The position numbers were made by a program, and so were the translations under genes. From Siphonodentalium dalli (lineage: Eukaryota > Mollusca > Scaphopoda > Gadilida > Siphonodentaliidae): a stretch of DNA of 64,000 bases. The stretch lies in NCBI GenBank assembly GCA_032622095.1, contig CP136068.1:163635465-163699464 (forward strand). The letters are read 5' to 3'. Positions 54,717 to 64,000 of this stretch are shown piece by piece (the stretch's first letter is position 1; every line of letters begins with the position of its first letter). A model generated the notes under the pieces. It searched no databases. It worked only from the letters and a program-made list of their open reading frames with translations, and had not been told where the DNA came from.

Positions 54717-57700
54717 AATTCATATTGGAGCTTTAAATTGTCGTGGGTTAGCATCAAATCAGCTGAAAAGAAGGGATATATTTAATAGATGTAGAGAATA
54801 ATTTGATATAACTCTACTTGTAGACACACATTCTTGCAAAGAAACTGAAAACAAGTGTAAATCTGTGTGGGGTTATCAAGCCTTCTTCTCCTCTTTCTCT
54901 AGTTCTAAGAGAGGTGTAGCCATACTTGTCAGGAATACTCTACAATACAAGATTCATAATATAATTACAGACCAGCATGGTAATTTCTTTATTTTAGACG
55001 TTTCAGTACAAGATCAGAGATTCAGCATATGTGCTCTGATGGTCCAAACGATGATAAACCATCATTCTTTGAGAACATTTTTTCAAAATTAGAAGAAATA
55101 AAAAATACTTTAATAATAATAGCCGGAGACTGGAATGTACCACAAAATTATGAAATGGATACAGTCAATTACAAGCAGAGGAATAACACAAAATCAAATG
55201 AAAAAATTAAATTTTGGCAAAACAGATTAGATTTGCATGATGTGTGGAGGCTTGAAAACCCCAATGCTCAACGTTACACTTGGAGGGGTTCAGGAAGGAA
55301 GATGGCACGTCTTGACTACTTCCTGGTCTCCTCAGATTTGCAACCTTTCATTGTTAAATCTGATATATTAATAAGCTACAAATCAGATCATAGTCCAGTT
55401 AGCCTGAATCTCCAATTTCATTGTCATCCAAGAGGAAGGGGCACATGGAAATTCAATAATAGTCTTTTACAAGATCAACAGTATATTGACATAGTAAAAC
55501 AAACAATATCAAGTGTAGTAGATCAGTACAGCAGTCACGCGGAAAATGGTAGCAAGGATTCTGACTCTTTCACTATAAGTGACCAACTTTTTTGGGAAAC
55601 CTTGAAAATAATGATGAGAGGGGAAACTATAGCATATTCCTCCAAATTAAAAAAAAATCAAATAGAAAAATGCTTAGAAAACAGATTAATAAACCTTTAT
55701 GAAACCTTGGACAAAGGAGACTACTCAGTAGAACAAGAAATAGAAACAGTTAAAACAGATCTAAGCAATCACAGAAATAAAAAAATTCAAGGTATTATCA
55801 CTCGCACAAAAGCTAGGTGGAAAGTTGAAGGTGAAAAGTCAACAAAATATTTTTGCAGTTTGGAGAAGAGAAGTTACACTGAAAAATCAATCCCAAAGTT
55901 GATAAAAAGCGATGGAACGGAAACAGATAACTTCGCCGAAATACTCGAGGAACAACATCACTTTTACAATGATTTATATAGCTCAAAATTAAAACCCGAT
56001 AAAAATCTAGATGAAGACATTTTTTTGGGATGAAAATAATCCATTCTTAAGATTACTAGAAGAAGAAGAGTCAGAATCCATGGAGGGCTGCTCGACCGAT
56101 CAGGAATGTTATACATCATTGAAAAACATGAAAAATAATAAATCCCCTGGATCAGATGGATACACAGTTGAATTTTATAAATTCTTCTGGAAAAACTTAG
56201 GAAAATTTGTGATAAATTCATTAAACTGTGGTTTTAGATCACAAATGCTCTCGTGACACAAAGATGTGGGATAATAACATGTATCCCAAAACAAAATAAA
56301 CCTAGAATTTATATTAAAAATTGGAGACCAATCTCATTACTAAATGTGGATGCCAATATAGGATCCGCAGTAATCGCAAATCGAATAAAAAAAAATCTAC
56401 CTAATTTAATATCGGATACACAACTTGGCTTCCTTTCTGGGCGATACATAGGAGAATCTACTAGACTCATTTTTGATTTGATAAATAGGTGTGACCGTGA
56501 CAATATTCCAGGAACCCTCACAATACTGGACTTTGAAAAAGCATTTGATTGCCTAGAATGGAATTTTATAGACAAATGCCTTAAATTCTTTAAATTCGGG
56601 CCAGATATAGTGAAATGGATTAAAACATTTTACAAAGACATATTCAGTTATGTTATAAATAATGGAAATCTATCAGACAGAATCAATATCTCTAGAGGAG
56701 TAAAGCAGGGTGGCCCATTATATCCATATTTATTCATATTAGCAGTTGAAACTCTCAGTGCAGCACTCAAGTATAACCCAGATATTAAAGGGATAAAACT
56801 AAATGATTCGGAATTTATCTTAACACAGTATGCTGATGACTTAAGCCTCTTCCTCCAGGATGACATTCACTCTCTTAATACTGCCTTTAAACTCATAAGT
56901 GATTTCACTAAAATTTCAGGTTTGAAAGTAAACTTTGAAAAAACTCAGGTTATTTGGATTGGATCGAAACGGGGCTGTGGTGAGGAACTGAAAACTGATG
57001 TGCAAGTGGAATGGAACCATAATAGCTCAGTAACGATATTAGGTATAAAGTTTGATCTTTTTGGGGAAATCTATGTTGAAAAAAACTATGTAGACAAAGT
57101 TCATAGTATAGACACATTATTAAACGATTGGTCTTTTAGACAACTCAGTCTTATAGGTAAAACTACGGTTATAAAAACATTGGCACTACCTATTCTTACA
57201 CATTGCTTAACAGTACTCCCATCACCATCGCAAAACATCAAGAATAGAATACAAAAAATATTTTTTGAATTTCTTTGGTCTGGAAAACCTGACAAAATTA
57301 AGCGAAGTGTTCTGATCAACAACAAGGAAGAAGGTGGGTTAAATTTCCCCCATCTGGACTCGTATGAAAAAGCACTAAAAATGTCATGGATTAAAAAAAT
57401 AATCGACCCTTCATTAACAACTGGATGGAAGACCATATTTTTTAGATGAGATTCAACAATATGGAGGGAACAATATTTGGTTCTTGCAACAGGAGGGGTT
57501 AGATTTAGTTAGCAGGAAACTTAACCCATTCTGGAAATGCCTCTTACAATTTTGGTCTGCATTAGACCAAAATAACACCACAGCCCCTGCAGAGATACAA
57601 TCCCAGCCATTACATATGAATAAGAATATACAGATCAATAAAAAACCTTTTATTGATAAAAAAATGGATAAAACATGGAGTTTACTTTATAAATGATCTA

Positions 57701-58522
57701 ATGGGTGATTCAGGCTTTCTGGAATATAATACATTCTGTCAATTATATGATCTACAAACTCCATTCACCATCTATCATGGAGTATTGAATGCTCTCCCTT
57801 TATCCTGAAAAGCATATGCGAGAGATAATAAGAGAATGAACTCTATAACAACTGAAAAAATTGAGACTTTGCAAAATTCAAATAAAACTTGTAAAACCTT
57901 TTATCCACTCTTCCGAGGTATGAATTCAATAAGATTGGAAATAAATGAGAAATATTGGAAGGACCGCTTAGAAAAATATTTCAATGATGAAGATTGGAAA
58001 ACTATTTTCTTAAAGCCTTATCAATTAACTGATGATACAAGTCTTCAAACTTTTCAATATAAAATTATTCAAAATATAATGTATACCAACTCAAAACTAT
58101 TTAAGTGTAAACTTTCAGAAACTGAATTGTGTACATTTTGTGGGAATACGAAAGAGACTATTTTACACCTTTTCTTTGAATGCGCAGTCTCAAAGTCAAT
58201 ACTGTTTGAATTTCAAGACCGTTTAAACGAGTCTTGTAATATCTCTTCACAATTTACACCAGAATTTGTAATCTTAGGTTTTCTGAAAGACAGCAACTGC
58301 AATACAGCAATACTTGATATATGTCTTCTTTTATATAAGAGATATATATATTCATGTAAAATGAAGCCTATTAATCCCTCACTCCAGGGATTCTTGGATC
58401 GAATCCGGAATTACAAAGCCATAGAAACTTATTTTCCTGCCAATCCAGATTCGAAGAAAGAAATTTGTTTTCGTGAAAGATGGGATATGATAGAAAACCT
58501 TCTTAAACAATCAACACTCTAA
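54709..58522 (+). pseudogene. LINE ORF2: APE endonuclease, reverse transcriptase, Cys/His C-terminus
   Basis: ATG at 54,709 starts MPEIHIGALNCRGLASNQLK with a TAA at codon 31 (54,799). Endonuclease motifs follow: LLVDTHS where QETH is usual (Glu to Asp), AGDWNVPQN, RLDYFLVSSDL and SDHSPVSLNL (after a frameshift near 55,060). RT motifs include NKSPGSDGYTVEFYK (56,011-56,256 frame), ILDFEKAFDCLEW, ISRGVKQGGPLYPYLFILAV and the catalytic QYADDLSLFL (56,253-57,449 frame). A TGA at 57,447 and two more frame changes precede the C-terminal segment with CTFCGNTKETILHLFFEC, a C-x2-C-x7-H-x4-C motif. At least five frameshifts or stops make it inactive. The sequence of the RT core favours the L1/Tx1 group. 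Confidence 0.88.
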
Positions 58523-58905
58523 TATGTATAGATTATAAAAGGCGCTTATGCCTCAAAAGTTAAACCCTAAATGGTAATTAATATAGCAAATACATTAAAT
58601 GAATTCTGCATCATACATTTGTATATCACAGTGTAATACACTGTGATATGTTTCTGACCAAATTTACTGAATTTACTGAATCCCAAATATGTCCCCTCCA
58701 AAATGAGACATACCCAGACATAAATTAGCATTTTAAAGATTCTATCACCACCATTTAACAAAGAGAGATATAACTCACCCTGGACTATATAAGCAAATTA
58801 ACACATCACTGATTATATAATTTATTTGTTTCATGTACTTGAGATGTTATACATGTATATTGAGATCTAAATAAAAATTATAAAAAAACAATAAAAAAAA
58901 TAACA

Positions 58906-59679
58906 ATTTTGTTGCAGTTGGCTCACCATACATTACCAGTCGATGTGATGAATTCAACCCGTAAAACAGTTTGCGATTACAAAACGTGTACCAGTACGGA
59001 TAGCTACCAGTACGCGTACGGATAGTTTATTGATAGATACCGGTAGACTGAGGGGTCGTCCAGGCCTTTCCATTAGTCTAATTTGGGGACACCGAACAAA
59101 CCTGCCGGACCATGGTTCCGGCAGGTTTGCGAAAATTTGAGATTTCAAGTCCACGAAACGCCATTTCCTGGCTTCTCAGACTATAATAAGTATCTATTTC
59201 AACCTAATTGTATTGAATTGAATCTTTCATTTCTAGTCCATTTCACATTTTCAGAGCAATATACAAGGTCACATCCAGAAAATTGTTTCATACAGTACCA
59301 TTTACAGAATTGGATATCAAACTCATCATCCCAAAACACTTTTTGACTTTATTCTTGTGCATAATTCTAATATATTATTAAGTCAATTATTTAATAAATA
59401 TAATTTTAGTATCTAATTCTTGTTGCTGAATGTGTTCAAAATTATGTGAACTTAAGTTATGTATATTGTGACAGTCACAAACTGATGAAAATATAAATAA
59501 ATGAATTGATTAAAAATTAAATCTAATCAACTTATCAAGAATGAAGTTGATGATGAAATCGTGTATTTAATAATATATATGGATTTTGGGATGATGGTTA
59601 TTAACCAAACACTAATTTGCTAAATAACCCCTTATTGAACAGAGTGAACAAAATGACTGACAGTCGCCGGTCGGCTCAC
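58906..59679. other. No gene recognised
   Basis: Short palindrome ACCATGGTTCCGGCAGG near 59,110 inside unremarkable sequence. No supported feature. Confidence 0.45.
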
Positions 59680-59863
59680 TTTCGGTTTCAGTGAAATTTT
59701 CACTTTCAGTTTCCTTCGTTTTGTCAGTTTCGCCAGCGGCAATGTTTGTAAAGAAGGATGTTATGGGCGCAGTTTGACTGTCTTCCTCTTTTCGTTTGCG
59801 TTTGGAAGAGTATGTACCGCTCGTTTTATTGCCACTTGTTCGAGGCCTCCCTCGCGAACTCAT
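59680..59863 (-). CDS. Candidate first exon: AT-hook-like, Ser/Thr/Glu-rich N-terminus
   Basis: On -, ATG at 59,863 gives MSSRGRPRTSGNKTSGTYSS, KRKRKEEDSQTAPITSFFTN, then an acidic Thr/Glu-rich stretch, ending at a donor-like AAAGTGAGC (intron from 59,679) in phase 1. RGRPR resembles an AT-hook and KRKRK a nuclear localisation signal. ITSFF-type segments near the N-terminus are common in nuclear proteins of domesticated or active DNA transposons and also recall PCNA-binding boxes, though the glutamine is one residue out of register. No downstream exon was found on - before the LINE. The upstream ATG at 59,875 is also possible. Confidence 0.35.
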
Positions 59864-59880
59864 GATTATTTTCAAAATTT

Positions 59881-61479
59881 TATTCTAAAATCAAAGCTGA
59901 AACATTCGTATCTTTCCAAGACAGAAGAGTGTGATAATTTCAAAGGGGGGTAATTCACTATTAAATTAGAACTCGTATTCCGCGTTTTACAATGTTCCGA
60001 TTTTGATTTCCGTTTCCGATCGAAAAAAAAATGTGTTTAGTCTGTCAAAAACATCGATAAAACAATAAAACTAACTCTTATTTTGGGGACTTTGTCGTAA
60101 TTTGGGGACACCGGTAGTCGGCTTGAATTGGGGGGAATGATAAGGCCTGGGCAATGCTAACTGCACCGCAGTTAAGTGGACACTTGTTTTGTCCAGCAGG
60201 GTATTTCCACTGTGTTGTTCAAGTAATACTAGTACTTTCACCACAACATGATTGTAGTTCAGTATTTCTGCAACTGGATAAAAAATAAAAAATTCCCTAC
60301 CCACCCGGGGGAGGGGGGGGGGGGGGGGGTCCAAAAAAATTTCCAGGCATGTATGATCATTTTTATTTTTTCCAGACGGGCTATTTTGGACACCCACCCT
60401 TTTTTTCCATTTCAGGAATTTTTTTCCGGTGAGTTTTGGACATCCACCCTGTAAATAGTTTATTGCATGAAATTTTAATAGAACAGTGCATAATGCAGAT
60501 AACGATACTACTAGTATTTGAATTTATCATGTAAGAGTGTCTTTAATCAAGAAATGTGTCAACATAATCACATTTCTAGTGATAGGCAGATTGCCAAAGT
60601 TTTTATTAACATTCATTTTCATAATTTCATAGTACTAGTACAGTGTATATAGTCACATGATCTAGTCACATAATCACATTTGAGTATTCTACAGACTACA
60701 TGGAACAACACATTTCAGAATATTTGATATTTGCTATGTCAGGGTTTCCGCTAGGGGGTAGGGGAATGGGGCCGGTAGCCATCAAGGGCAAAAATCCAGG
60801 TAAAAGTAGCCTGTTTTACTTTTAGCACTGGTTGAACTACTTTCGTTATATCGGCCAATAGAATCATGTGAGAGTAGAAATGGCAGACTGTTTTGTTACA
60901 TTTGTGCCCGAGTGCCAAGCTATCAACCCTTATACATGTACCTGTAACTTTAAAACTAGTAAATTTATTAGATATAAATTAATTTACGAAGTAGATGTAC
61001 AGAACACCAGTAATTTGGATCCCGAGTTAAACATGCCCATTAATGTTAAAAGACTCAATGGAAGAATCAGCAGATATTTTGGATGGATAACATAATCGGA
61101 ATATATTAAGGCTGATTACATATCTGGCTGACGAGTATTCTTTGTGGGCAGTGGTAAGATGCCTTGATGCCCGGTGCGGCTACTCCCACATTTCTCTCTC
61201 GCTCTATTACAAAGTTAATAGTATATTTTGCGGTATAAAACATGACAGGTATGATTAAAATACTGCTCTTTTGCATAGCATAACCGGGTAACGTAACTAC
61301 TAGTAACCAGCCTCAAAGGCATAGCTTCTAACGATGTCAGTTCCGATCACTTCATGTTTCAATTTAACAACGCGTTTAGAGTGTGTACACTCACAAGATA
61401 TAAAATAAATTCGCCTTTTAAAATTCCTTAGTACTACATGTACATGTATTCCAACAAAATTCAGAAGTTTTAAACATCT
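59881..61479. other. No gene recognised
   Basis: A TTTGGGGACACCGG motif recurs near 59,082 and 60,100, and a G18-19 tract lies at 60,308-60,330. ORF 60,868-61,095 shows no motif. Confidence 0.45.
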
Positions 61480-61765
61480 GTATACTTTATAGACATGCAG
61501 TATGTCCTGGGGTATTGCAGGAGGGGAAAACTTGGTGAGGGGAACTGGGCCGTCAAGGGAACCCCCTGCCGGTATAGCGGAAAACCCTGGCTATGTGATA
61601 TATCGCTTGAACCAAATAAAATTGTTTTCATTTGCACCCCCCCTACATATTCATAAAGCATTGTTCTACCCGTATATTCCAATCCCGGTATGAGAACATT
61701 CAGATATTTTAACCTGAAAAATTGCATAAAACCTAACATCTACATGTAGTGGTCTAACTCCAGAC
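61480..61765 (-). mobile_element. Fragment of the CAGGGAC-ended repeat
   Basis: GCTTGAACCAAATAAAATTG, TTTCATTTGCACCCCCC, CCCGGTATGAGAACATTCAG, AAACCTAACATCTACATGTA and GTGGTCTAACTCCA match 36,450-36,620. Confidence 0.65.
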
Positions 61766-62648
61766 AAATGCACACGGCTACATGATGGTATGTCAGCACT
61801 TGAAGGCTAACTGAATGTTTGCAAAGGGGAGGGGGCCTTGTGAGTATGCCCAGTACCAACTTTATGAGTAAATACCGTACATGTACATGCACAAGCCCGC
61901 CCCCACAGGCTTACTGATTGGTGTACATGTATACAGTATGTAAAAGTACCCGTACCAAGGATTAGGGGTATATAGTGATACATGTACCTCAGTCTGCCTT
62001 TCCTTTCGGTGGGTCATTCTGTCTGTCCATAACTATCATTTCACAACACAGCTCAAAAATGGGAATTCCAATTTGGGTGTCCTTCGGCATGCTGGTGCAT
62101 GTAGATCAGGATTGTGGATGTCCACATAATGGAGGTTTTGTTCAGACTTTTTCCCAGAGTTATGGCCCTTTACTGGACTTGTGTAGCGTCCATAACAAAC
62201 ATACTGTATATCAGTGTAACTGGATTTGCAATTTGTGATGCGTTTTTCAATTTCTGCAAAGCAATTTACAATGAAAAAACATGTATTGGTAGAGAATGCT
62301 ACCGGTATATAAAATCTACTCTGACCTCTGGCTGTGGATGTCTTTATTATTGGATTTTGTTGTCTTATGTCGTAGTGTTGGGGGAAAATGTTTTGTCCAT
62401 TAATAATACCCCCTGCAACGCGGTTGTGGAGAAGGGGGTTTATACTCCAATCAGCTTGTCTGTGGACATAAATTTGTCTGGAGTTTTTCTCAGCTGTTTT
62501 CTGATTATTTTCCATGGAAGTTGGCACAGACATCCACAACATGGGGATCTGCGATTATGACATCTGTCAGACTTTTTTTGGTGGAGTTACATCCCCATTT
62601 TTCGACATAGAAAATCTTTGCAAAATGTATAATTTTGTCCTACATTTT
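61766..62648. repeat. Dispersed-repeat sequence with GAGTTATGGCCC module
   Basis: CTGTCTGTCCATAACTATCA, GGTGCATGTAGATCAGGATT and CCCAGAGTTATGGCCCTTTA form a module that I associate with high-copy bivalve repeats. The 148-codon ORF at 62,114-62,560 lies within it and on the reverse there is an equally long frame, so it is not called as a gene. Confidence 0.45.
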
Positions 62649-63290
62649 TAGCTCAACTTTACTTTGTAAAGTTTGAGCTATTGCCATGGCTTGGTATCCG
62701 TCGTCCGTGTGTGTGAGGGTGTGTGACTCGTCAACAATTTCCTTTAGCACGGGCTACAGGTTGTACCTTTGGTCAGATCATTATGAAATTTGTCATGGTG
62801 TTGACAGTATGATAAATTTAGTGACCACTCGTCGTCTGTCTGTGTGTCCATGGACATTTATGCATGGTGCTATAACTCAAACATTTTCTATCTGATCGGA
62901 ATTTTACATATGAATGTCTGAGCCCAAAAGACAGATCTATTTTTAACTGAGTTATGGCCCTTTTTCTAAAAAATATTCACTCTATATTAAAAAACAAAAC
63001 AAATTTTTTTAGATTGAATTCCTTGCTCAATTTATCCAAAAAAACCACAATATCAATAAATGAATAAAAAAAACAAACTTTTTTGTTTAAATAATTAAAA
63101 AAAAAAAAAAAATCCAAAATTAACAAAATATGAAAAACTAACACCATTACAACTCTGCCAAGGGTACCCGAGTCAGCACATCAAATTTTTTTTTAATCGG
63201 TAGAAAATACCCGTACATGTATTGTGTTGTGTACTGGTAAATTTGTTTTGAGCGACATTAAACCCAATTCACCAATTCCTTTGGACTACT
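62649..63290. repeat. AGCTCAACTTT-headed repeat with SINE-like tail
   Basis: AGCTCAACTTTACTTTGTAA starts a relative of the 21.7-kb element (GGCTTGGTATCCGTCGTCCG, CAATTTCCTTTAGCACGGGC). It has poly-A-rich interior at 62,990-63,110. GAGCGACATTAAACCCAATT, CACCAATTC at about 63,250 resembles the molluscan SINE tail also seen at 30,740. Confidence 0.5.
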
Positions 63291-64000
63291 GTAGCTATTA
63301 ATACAATACGGCTATATGATTTTCAGATGTCTCTTATGCTAATGTGCAGATAAAGAAAGTTATTGTATCTAATTTAAAAAAACAGTTTCAACAATTCAGA
63401 TCACATGCTGTTAAAAGTAGACTAGATCATCACTCTACAGATGGTCTGATGTTATTATACAAAAAATGTAAATGTTATTGGTTTAATAGTGATACCAGTC
63501 TTCAGCATAAACGATGCCTGTGATTTGTTGACCGCTGTGGTGTATAAATAATTCATACCAATGGGTCAGCAGTATGGTATCTTATCTTGATGGCTGGTGT
63601 TGGTAGAATGTGATACATTGTCATTGTAAACTTAAATTGCAATCTCTTGACCAAGCAGACCAAGTAATTATTCCATGGTCACCTTTTCACATTTAACCCA
63701 AGGCTGTGGTGGTGCAGCACATTACAGATCCTGTTCCAGTGCATTATCTTACATACGGTACATGTAAATGTGAGTGACCCATAAATTCCAATAAGTTGAG
63801 TTATGTACATGTATGGTCTATAATAATACGTAACAGTATGCTCTATAATTCAACATCAAAACTCTCCTTTATGTTTCCAATCATAGTAATTTACTATCGC
63901 GAAGGAATGGGTTAACATCTGCCGATCATGATCGGCCTCTCATTTGCTCAATAGGTTTTATGATTGGGGTTAGGGTTTTGTACCTGCAATGGGAATCTGT
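63291..64000. other. No gene; possible decayed MITE near 63,690
   Basis: CATTTAACCCAAGGCTGTGG, CCTGTTCCAGTGCATTATCT and ACATACGGTACATGTAAATG recall a MITE-D left end and hairpin, but similarity is weak. The rest is unique to the window edge. Confidence 0.35.

Larger units (their letters stand above)
52396..58905 (+). mobile_element. L1/Tx1-like LINE, near full length, inactive
   Basis: Order: 5' region (TGGACTTCCGGTATGGCGGC near 52,400), ORF1 with coiled coil and RNA-binding domain, an intermediate frame at 54,276-54,716, ORF2 with APE endonuclease, RT and a C-terminal Cys/His motif, and an A-rich 3' tail (AATAAAAATTATAAAAAAAC, 58,870-58,905). A MITE-D is nested between ORF1 and the intermediate frame. 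The 5' boundary is inferred from distance to ORF1 and is not confirmed by a target duplication. Confidence 0.88.

Noticed and set aside
62114-62560. 148-codon ORF with hydrophobic segments and cysteines
   Set aside because: It lies inside a GTCCGTC/GAGTTATGGCCC dispersed repeat and has an equally long reverse frame, so chance in repeat DNA is more likely.
63960-63985. GGTTAGGGTT near the window end considered as telomeric repeat
   Set aside because: Only one TTAGGG is present with no tandem array.
1-64000. Search by eye for tRNA, 5S or snRNA genes
   Set aside because: No sequence with convincing A and B boxes and a cloverleaf, and no recognisable 5S or U snRNA core, was seen.

Overview
This is an AT-rich, intron-bearing animal nuclear sequence, almost entirely repeat-derived. 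The best guess is a mollusc or another lophotrochozoan. The evidence is a DIRS-type retroelement, L2-like and L1/Tx1-like LINEs, phase-1 EGF exons with GTAAGT donors, a SINE-like tail with (AATC)n, and GTCCGTC-type repeats containing the phrase GAGTTATGGCCCTTT, which I associate with bivalve genomes. The lineage is inference; no marker gene is present. I found no complete host gene, no rRNA or tRNA gene, and no CRISPR array.

Host coding content is a few exons: an EGF-like exon on + (13,469-13,591, phase 1-1), a signal-peptide plus EGF first exon on - (19,148-19,358), a signal-peptide first exon on + (43,076-43,184), and weaker candidates at 4,027-4,297, 6,434-6,643 and 59,680-59,863.

Three retrotransposon relics dominate the coding-like sequence: a 5'-truncated L2-like LINE on - (10,946-12,132), a DIRS-like element on + (44,319-47,590: gag, RT, RNase H, start of a tyrosine recombinase) and a nearly full-length L1/Tx1-like LINE on + (52,396-58,905). 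All carry stops and frameshifts.

The most striking structure is a set of short non-autonomous DNA elements (MITE-A to MITE-E here). Families A, C and D begin TTAACCCTTT and end AAAGGGTTAA, and E begins TTAATCCTTTC; this suggests piggyBac-like TTAA insertion. Family B has unrelated GTGACCCGCC ends. Yet A, B, C and D share one internal cassette: a 69-bp near-perfect hairpin (33-bp arms, 3-nt loop), an AT-rich spacer, and a second hairpin that is the reverse complement of the first. At least 19 hairpin copies lie in the window. MITE-E has a different hairpin, but one copy shares the 13-bp centre CGACCATAGGTCG. One end of MITE-E has expanded into a satellite of about 17 copies.

Layout: 1-1.25 kb, 29-bp minisatellite; 1.4-7.7 kb, MITE-C/D/E copies and a CGTCCGGGCT repeat; 8-10.7 kb, four tandem arrays; 10.7-12.2 kb, L2 LINE inside a MITE-E; 12.8-17.4 kb, MITE-A/B/E, an EGF exon and a CACTG-ended element; 18.4-20.7 kb, two foldback elements around a secreted-protein exon; 21.7-27.7 kb, dispersed repeats, diverged large tandem repeats and a 1-kb 19-bp minisatellite; 28.6-37.5 kb, more MITEs, CAGGGAC-ended repeats and minisatellites; 37.5-44 kb, sparse sequence with a long hairpin and a secreted-protein exon; 44.3-47.6 kb, DIRS; 47.6-52.4 kb, mostly featureless plus one CAGGGAC repeat; 52.4-58.9 kb, L1/Tx1 LINE with a nested MITE; 59-64 kb, sparse sequence and dispersed repeats.
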